From Polyangium jinanense (GTDB taxonomy: Bacteria > Myxococcota > Polyangia > Polyangiales > Polyangiaceae), in assembly GCF_028435365.1 (NCBI RefSeq), contig NZ_JAGTJJ010000076.1, positions 1-47,293 on the forward strand: a stretch of DNA of 47,293 bases. Reading direction: 5' to 3'. The notes under the pieces are model-generated. The model was not told where the DNA came from and did not search any database. It was given only the letters and a program-made list of their open reading frames with translations. Below are positions 43,259 to 47,293 of the stretch, piece by piece; the first letter of the stretch is position 1; every line of letters begins with the position of its first letter. Made by a program: the position numbers and the translations under genes.

Positions 43259-43588
43259 TCAGGATGCGCGGCGGTAGACGAGGCGGGTGAGGGTGGCGAT
43301 GACGTGGTCCATTCGGTCGAGGACCTTTGCATCGACGGTGCCGATATAGCGCATAGCCTGGGCGACCTGGACGCAGGCCAGCACCTCCCTTGCCGACCCG
43401 AGTGCGGAGGAGTAGCGCTGTCGCTTGTTTCCGGCGTGGTTGCCCATGCCTTCTGCCGCGTTCAACGCGACGCTATGCATGGCCCTGCGCATTTGCCGCG
43501 CCAGATCCGAATCCTTTCGCTCAATCCGTTCTGCAATGCTTGCCGCGTCCCCCGCCATGACCAAAACGACTTCGTAGATCCTCAGCAT
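43259..43588 (-). CDS. Four-helix-bundle protein (S23/Avd-like)
   Basis: A 109-aa helical protein. The pattern RIYEVVLVMAGDAASIAERI, LARQMRRAMHSVALNAAEGM and ALGSAREVLACVQVAQAM matches the four-helix-bundle family that includes the 23S rRNA intervening-sequence protein S23 and the Avd protein of diversity-generating retroelements. Avd-type members form pentameric barrels and bind nucleic acid. Here there is no reverse transcriptase or rRNA nearby, so its job is unknown. GGAGGA lies just before the ATG at 43588. Upstream on its own strand come a long inverted repeat, a (GCCTCC)n tract and 43-bp arrays; a hairpin follows the gene. It may be a self-contained element. Confidence 0.85.
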   Translation of the reverse strand: MLRIYEVVLVMAGDAASIAERIERKDSDLARQMRRAMHSVALNAAEGMGNHAGNKRQRYSSALGSAREVLACVQVAQAMRYIGTVDAKVLDRMDHVIATLTRLVYRRAS

Positions 43589-43635
43589 GATGATTCCTCC
43601 GCCCGACGGCCCAATCGCCGGGACCCCCGTCCCAC

Positions 43636-43748
43636 ACCGTCGCGCGCAGGCCTCTTCAAGGCTGCGCAGCACCGCGCGGACCCGCCCGCAGCGCGAAGCG
43701 CGAGGACGGGGAGCACGGCTTGGCCTTGAAGAGGCCGAGCACGACGGT
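43636..43748 (-). repeat. Long interrupted inverted repeat upstream of the four-helix-bundle gene
   Basis: A perfect 14-bp arm, GGCCTCTTCAAGGC (43649-43662), pairs with GCCTTGAAGAGGCC (43723-43736) across 60 nt. A 7-bp outer arm, ACCGTCG (43636-43642), pairs with CGACGGT (43742-43748). The whole 113-nt unit could fold as an RNA or act as a DNA site. It lies 48-160 nt upstream of the four-helix-bundle start, on the side of its promoter. Confidence 0.65.
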
Positions 43749-43824
43749 ACGCTCGCCGTCCCCGAGCGGAACCCCTGCATACCGTTCCCCAAGCGCACGC
43801 GCACGCACACGCACACGCGCACGC

Positions 43825-43908
43825 GCCTCCGCCTCCGCCTCCGCCTCCGCCTCCGCCTCCGCCTCCGCCTCCGCCTCCGCCTCCGCCTCCGCCTCCGCCT
43901 CCGCCTCC
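43825..43908. repeat. (GCCTCC)14 simple repeat, right copy
   Basis: Fourteen perfect GCCTCC units run from 43825 to 43908, followed by three degenerate units. They are preceded by a run of alternating CGCACG/CACACG steps (43797-43824). In reverse the tract would encode a long Ala-Glu repeat in open frames, which is not credible as protein. It is the inverted partner of the tract at 42428. Confidence 0.9.
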
Positions 43909-43924
43909 GCTCCCGCTTCCGCTA

Positions 43925-44160
43925 CCTGCCTCGTCCGCGAGCCCCCCGCCGTGATCGGACTCCGTCGCCTGCCTCGTCCGCGAGACCGCCGCCCTGATCG
44001 GACTCCGTCGCCTGCCTCGTCCGCGAGACCCCGGCCCTGATCGGACTCCGTCGGGGCCTCGTCGACCAGGCACCCGACGAGGTCCGATCTCCTCCGGGGC
44101 CTCGTCGACCAGGCACCCGACGAGGTCCGATCTCCTCCGGGGTCTCGTCGACGAGGGATT
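43925..44160. repeat. Two abutting 43-bp tandem arrays in opposite orientation
   Basis: Array A has three units at 43925-43967, 43968-44010 and 44011-44053. Array B has two full units at 44053-44095 and 44096-44138 plus a partial third. Each period is exactly 43 nt, and units within an array are almost identical. The reverse complement of B aligns with A at about 31 of 43 positions and shares GATCGGAC and CGTCG..TGCCT, so they are the same family facing each other, meeting near 44053. There are no spacers between units. The flanks (43589-43924, 44161-44493) contain no recognisable gene. Confidence 0.8.
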
Positions 44161-44493
44161 CCGGGTGAACTTACCTCGTGGTCGCGTGTAGGCACCACAC
44201 GAGGCGTCCTTCGCGTCTTCGCCGACCTTCGGTGTGGTTGACCTCACCATGCGGTGGATCCCCCCCACCCGCCGAACGATTCGATTTCTGGAAATGCGAC
44301 GGCAATCTGCGCCTTGCTCCTGGAAGTCCACCATTGAACGAGGCTTCCATGGCCGCTTCCGCTTCCAAACCCGCCCCGCCTCCGCCCCCCGACGAAACGT
44401 TGGCCCTTCCGCCGCACCGATGATATTGCCGCGCCGTTCCGCGCCTTCTCGGCGTTGGGCAGGTCCCATCGGCTTCGAGCGTTCTGTCGACAC

Positions 44494-44537
44494 TTGGGGC
44501 TCCGGATCGCCTTCGGCGTCCTACGCCCCAAACCCCA
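44494..44537 (+). promoter_or_regulatory. GGGGC..GCCCC leader element, second copy
   Basis: TTGGGGC (44494-44500) pairs with GCCCCAA (44525-44531) and is followed by ACCCCAC directly upstream of the ATG at 44544. The same arrangement is seen at 6196-6237 before the PIN-PhoH gene. It may be a dispersed repeat, or a 5' structure that hides the start region, since no good ribosome site is visible here. Confidence 0.4.
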
Positions 44538-44543
44538 CGCGGC

Positions 44544-47222
44544 ATGGCCACCTCCCGTCTCTCCACCTTCGTCCGACAAGGACGCCGCCACGTCGCGCTC
44601 ACCGTGCTCGGCGCTGCCGCCCTTGCGACGTTCTTGCCCCGCGGCATCCCGAACCTGGGCGCGAAGGACAGGTCCACGGCGCTTGCCTCGGCGCTCGCGT
44701 CGCAGGGCCTCGTTCTCACTGCCGACGACGTGGCCTGGATCGATCCGCCGCGTGGCGTCTGGGGCGCGCTTGGTGCGAAGAGCCGCGCCGTCGTCCGCGC
44801 CGCGCCTGCGCAAGGCGAGCCGAACGACCTCTACCTCGTGCACGCCGAGCTCTCGCCCGAAGGCGTCCTCCTCGATGTCGGCGGGGCCTACAATCTCACC
44901 GAGACGAGCGGCGCCGATGAGTCGCGCCCCGTCGTCCGTGGCGAACGACTGGCCTACGTCTCGAGCCCGCTCATCGCCGGCAGCCATCCCACCGTGCACG
45001 TCTTCGATCTCTCGGGACAAGCACTCGCGACCGAGGGCTGGACCCGCGTCGAGCGATTGCAGAACGCGCTCACGAACGCGCAGGAGACGGGACAACTCCG
45101 CGGCATCGGCAAGCGCACGTTCACGCTCGGCGAGGGCGAAGGCGAAGCCGCGGCGCAAGAGGCCGAACCAAAGGAAGGCGAGGCGCCCGCGCGTGACGTG
45201 CGATGCGCGCTCGAAGAAGCCACGCTCGTCGTGCGTGATGGAACCCGCGAGGCACGCGTGCCGCTCGATGGCCCTGCGACGCTCCCTGCTTGGCTCTCGC
45301 ACGAGAGTGGGGAGATTGCGCGGCCGGGCAACGTCGTCACGTGGTCGGTCGATCGCGTGCGTGACGTCATCGGCGACGAGGCGATGCAGACGATCAAGGC
45401 CGTCGCGTTCGCGGGCCTCGAGGTCGTCATGCGGCAGAAGGAGAGCATGGGCGGCGAGCAGGCCGCGGCCGAGGCGATCGCGGAGGACCTCGGACAAACC
45501 ACGCTCGAAGCGCCCACGCGTACGATGCCCACGGACCCCGAGATCGGCTGGCCACCGGCGCCGCTCGATCCGTGGATCACGCCCGCGCTCCCCGGCGAGG
45601 GACAGTGGAACCCGCAGGACAAGGATCCCTTCATTCGAAGGATCGAGGGCCTGCCGCCCGCGTTCGTCACGACGTACATCCGCCCTGATCGCTCACGCAA
45701 GACGACGCGCGTGTTCATCGTCGTATGGGATCCGCGTCAGGTGGAGCTCCACATGATGGCCGGCACGGTCGAGCCGAAGGGCGCGACGGGTGAAGCTGGG
45801 CCGGGCCTCATCCCGCGTGATCCCGCGGTGCTCGAGCGTGTCGTCGCTGCGTCGAACGCAGGCTTTCAAGCGCTGCACGGCGAGTTCGGCATGATGGCCG
45901 ACGGCGTCGTCTACTTGCCGCCGAAGCCGTACGGCGCGACCGTCGCCGTGCTGCGTGATGGCTCCACGGCGTTCGGGAGCTGGCCCGAGGATCAGAGCAT
46001 CCCGCCGAACGTGATGTCGTACCGACAGAACATGACGGTCATGGTGCTCGACGAGAAGTTCAACCCGTACAACCGCTCGTGGTGGGGCGGCACGCCGCCG
46101 GGTTGGGCGGACAAGACGCACACCGTGCGCACGGGTATTTGCCTGACGAAGGAGAAGTTCGTCGCGTACTTCTACGGCGCGGATCTCGGCCCCGAAGGGC
46201 TCGCGCAGGCAATGATCCAGACGCGCTGCTCGTACGGCATCGCGCTCGACATGAACGCGGGTCACAGCGGGCTCGAGTTCTACAAGGTCGCGCAAGAAGG
46301 CGAGATGGATCCGCTCGGCAGGCCCTTGCAATACGACTGGGAGTCGGAAGGCACGGTCTCCGGCATCGACGGATGGAAGTTCCGCGGCAGGCGCTTCATC
46401 CGCGGCATGGGCCTCATGAACTTCCCGCGCTACATCAAGCGCGAGGCACGCGACTACTTCTACATGACGCTGCGCCACGTGCTGCCGGGCCCGGGGATCA
46501 CGCCCGTCGCGCAACCGCCCGTCGACGGCGAAGGACAGTGGCGCGTGAAGGGCTTGCCGCAGCATGGTTTTCCGTATGCGCTCGCCTCGACGGAGCTGCG
46601 CATCGACGCGGCGCGGCCCGATCGCAAGGCGCGCGTGGTGAAGATCGATCCACGCACGGTGGCGGCCGCGAAGGCCTCGGCGCAAAGCGCGGGCAAGACC
46701 GTGGCGGTGCTCGATGCGGGCCCGGCCGATGCAGGTGCGGGATCGGCGTCGCTCTGGGCTTCGGCCGGCGCGTTCGCGATCGGCGCGGAGTCGCCCGTCG
46801 AAGGCGCGGTTCGCCTCGCAACGGGCTCGCCGAACGCCGCGGTCGCCGCGGCCGCCGTCGGCGTGAACGACAAGGACGGCATGCTCCTCTACGTCGAGCT
46901 CTTGACGCCTGCGGATGCTTCCGCGGCCGACGCAAAGGCGCTCGACGCGCTCTTGAAGAACGCGGGATGCAGCACGCGGCTGCTTCTTGCGAAGCCGCTC
47001 GCGGTGGCGCTCGGCGGCGACACGGATCTCGCCGGCGCGGCCGTGCATCCGCCCCAGGGCCCGACGGCCGTGCGCCTCGCCCGCGCCGAGGCCCCCGGCG
47101 GCCGCCGCTTCCTGGAGGACACGCCCATCGTGCCTTTCGACAAGTGGTATCCGCTGCAACAGAAGCGGATCCGCTACTTCAAGAAGCCCCAGAAGGACCC
47201 CGCTGAGGGGGCGTCGAACTGA
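44544..47222 (+). CDS. Secreted protein with phosphodiester-glycosidase-like (NAGPA) domain
   Basis: An 892-aa protein. A basic N-terminus is followed by one hydrophobic segment (VALTVLGAAALATFLP, about 17-32), a signal peptide or anchor. The N-terminal half (to about 370) is Ala/Glu-rich and unassigned, with an acidic stretch near 195-215. Around 380-640, the segments VFIVVWDPRQVELHMM, AASNAGFQALHGEFGMMADG and IALDMNAGHSGLEFYKV resemble the phosphodiester glycosidase (NAGPA) family, in which a NGGFF-like strand and an LDGGGS-like strand hold the active site. Both are altered here (NAGF and MNAG), so activity is uncertain. The C-terminal ~200 residues (Ala-rich) form a separate domain. It stands alone between the repeat region and a terminator, and is possibly involved in cell-wall or polysaccharide handling. 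Confidence 0.65.
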   Translation: MATSRLSTFVRQGRRHVALTVLGAAALATFLPRGIPNLGAKDRSTALASALASQGLVLTADDVAWIDPPRGVWGALGAKSRAVVRAAPAQGEPNDLYLVHAELSPEGVLLDVGGAYNLTETSGADESRPVVRGERLAYVSSPLIAGSHPTVHVFDLSGQALATEGWTRVERLQNALTNAQETGQLRGIGKRTFTLGEGEGEAAAQEAEPKEGEAPARDVRCALEEATLVVRDGTREARVPLDGPATLPAWLSHESGEIARPGNVVTWSVDRVRDVIGDEAMQTIKAVAFAGLEVVMRQKESMGGEQAAAEAIAEDLGQTTLEAPTRTMPTDPEIGWPPAPLDPWITPALPGEGQWNPQDKDPFIRRIEGLPPAFVTTYIRPDRSRKTTRVFIVVWDPRQVELHMMAGTVEPKGATGEAGPGLIPRDPAVLERVVAASNAGFQALHGEFGMMADGVVYLPPKPYGATVAVLRDGSTAFGSWPEDQSIPPNVMSYRQNMTVMVLDEKFNPYNRSWWGGTPPGWADKTHTVRTGICLTKEKFVAYFYGADLGPEGLAQAMIQTRCSYGIALDMNAGHSGLEFYKVAQEGEMDPLGRPLQYDWESEGTVSGIDGWKFRGRRFIRGMGLMNFPRYIKREARDYFYMTLRHVLPGPGITPVAQPPVDGEGQWRVKGLPQHGFPYALASTELRIDAARPDRKARVVKIDPRTVAAAKASAQSAGKTVAVLDAGPADAGAGSASLWASAGAFAIGAESPVEGAVRLATGSPNAAVAAAAVGVNDKDGMLLYVELLTPADASAADAKALDALLKNAGCSTRLLLAKPLAVALGGDTDLAGAAVHPPQGPTAVRLARAEAPGGRRFLEDTPIVPFDKWYPLQQKRIRYFKKPQKDPAEGASN

Positions 47223-47244
47223 CGGATCGCACCGTTCGGTGCGT

Positions 47245-47267
47245 GGAAGCTCGCTTCGCGAGCTTCC
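47245..47267 (+). terminator. Hairpin after the NAGPA-like gene
   Basis: GGAAGCTCGC (47245-47254) pairs perfectly with GCGAGCTTCC (47258-47267) across a TTC loop, 22 nt past the stop. A smaller hairpin, GCACCG-TT-CGGTGC, lies at 47229-47242. The downstream CTCTAG is only weakly T-rich. Confidence 0.6.
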
Positions 47268-47293
47268 CTCTAGGGGGTGAATCGTCCGGGCTT

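Noticed and set aside
43925..44138. Possible CRISPR array
   Set aside because: The 43-bp units abut with no unique spacers, orientation reverses in the middle, and no cas genes are present.

Overview
The window looks like chromosomal DNA of a large-genome, very high-GC delta-type proteobacterium, most probably a myxobacterium of the Sorangium/Polyangium group. This is inferred from the GC-rich third codon positions, GTG and TTG starts, many Ala/Gly-rich or Cys-rich lipoproteins, an NtrC-type sigma-54 activator, a KirBac channel, and simple hexanucleotide and GGGGC..GCCCC-type repeats. No rRNA, tRNA, CRISPR array, transposase or phage gene was recognised.

Layout. 1-3089: repeated palindromes, a Cys-rich lipoprotein and an AOS-family PLP enzyme (serine palmitoyltransferase-like), all on the minus strand, divergent from an NtrC-type regulator (3090-4451). 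4592-16104: a plus-strand run of mostly single genes: an M29-like aminopeptidase homologue with a Pro-rich head, a PIN-PhoH ATPase, a DUF1704/MATCAP-like metallopeptidase, a beta-propeller-like lipoprotein, a KirBac potassium channel, Tex, a Uma2-family protein, a hypothetical protein and a tiny lipoprotein. 16108-18604: minus-strand trpG-trpD-trpC with overlapping ends and no trpE nearby. 18758-19684: an alpha/beta hydrolase, divergent from a one-membrane-segment hypothetical (19844-20995) that ends at a strong terminator.

21085-30884 is a long colinear minus-strand block. In transcription order it holds an OB-fold lipoprotein, gatC, gatA, a GNAT, a lipoprotein whose signal peptide contains a dispersed palindrome, an epimerase-like SDR, a PlsC-like acyltransferase, truB and a CNNM/CorC-type CBS protein. 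Several ends overlap or nearly touch, so co-expression is likely. It joins tRNA-dependent amidation, tRNA modification and envelope lipid functions.

30948-36122 holds a membrane protein, a secreted M43-type metalloprotease, a small SpoIIAA/STAS-like protein and a divergent LysR/SDR pair. 36334-38712 is a compact accessory cassette (lipoprotein, TPR-DUF3658-like protein, AAA/ABC-type ATPase) with AT-richer stretches. It faces a MEDS-domain histidine kinase and a stand-alone receiver (38709-40451). A beta-propeller-like lipoprotein follows (40662-42347).

42348-44543 is the oddest stretch. It contains a 77-aa protein, a fragment resembling an ECF sigma factor with its middle deleted, and a four-helix-bundle (S23/Avd-like) gene. 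These are bounded by inverted copies of a (GGAGGC)n tract. A long inverted repeat lies just upstream of the four-helix-bundle gene, and beyond it are two abutting tandem arrays of one 43-bp unit in opposite orientations. This is the best candidate for an undescribed element. The window ends with a secreted phosphodiester-glycosidase-like protein (44544-47222) and its terminator.
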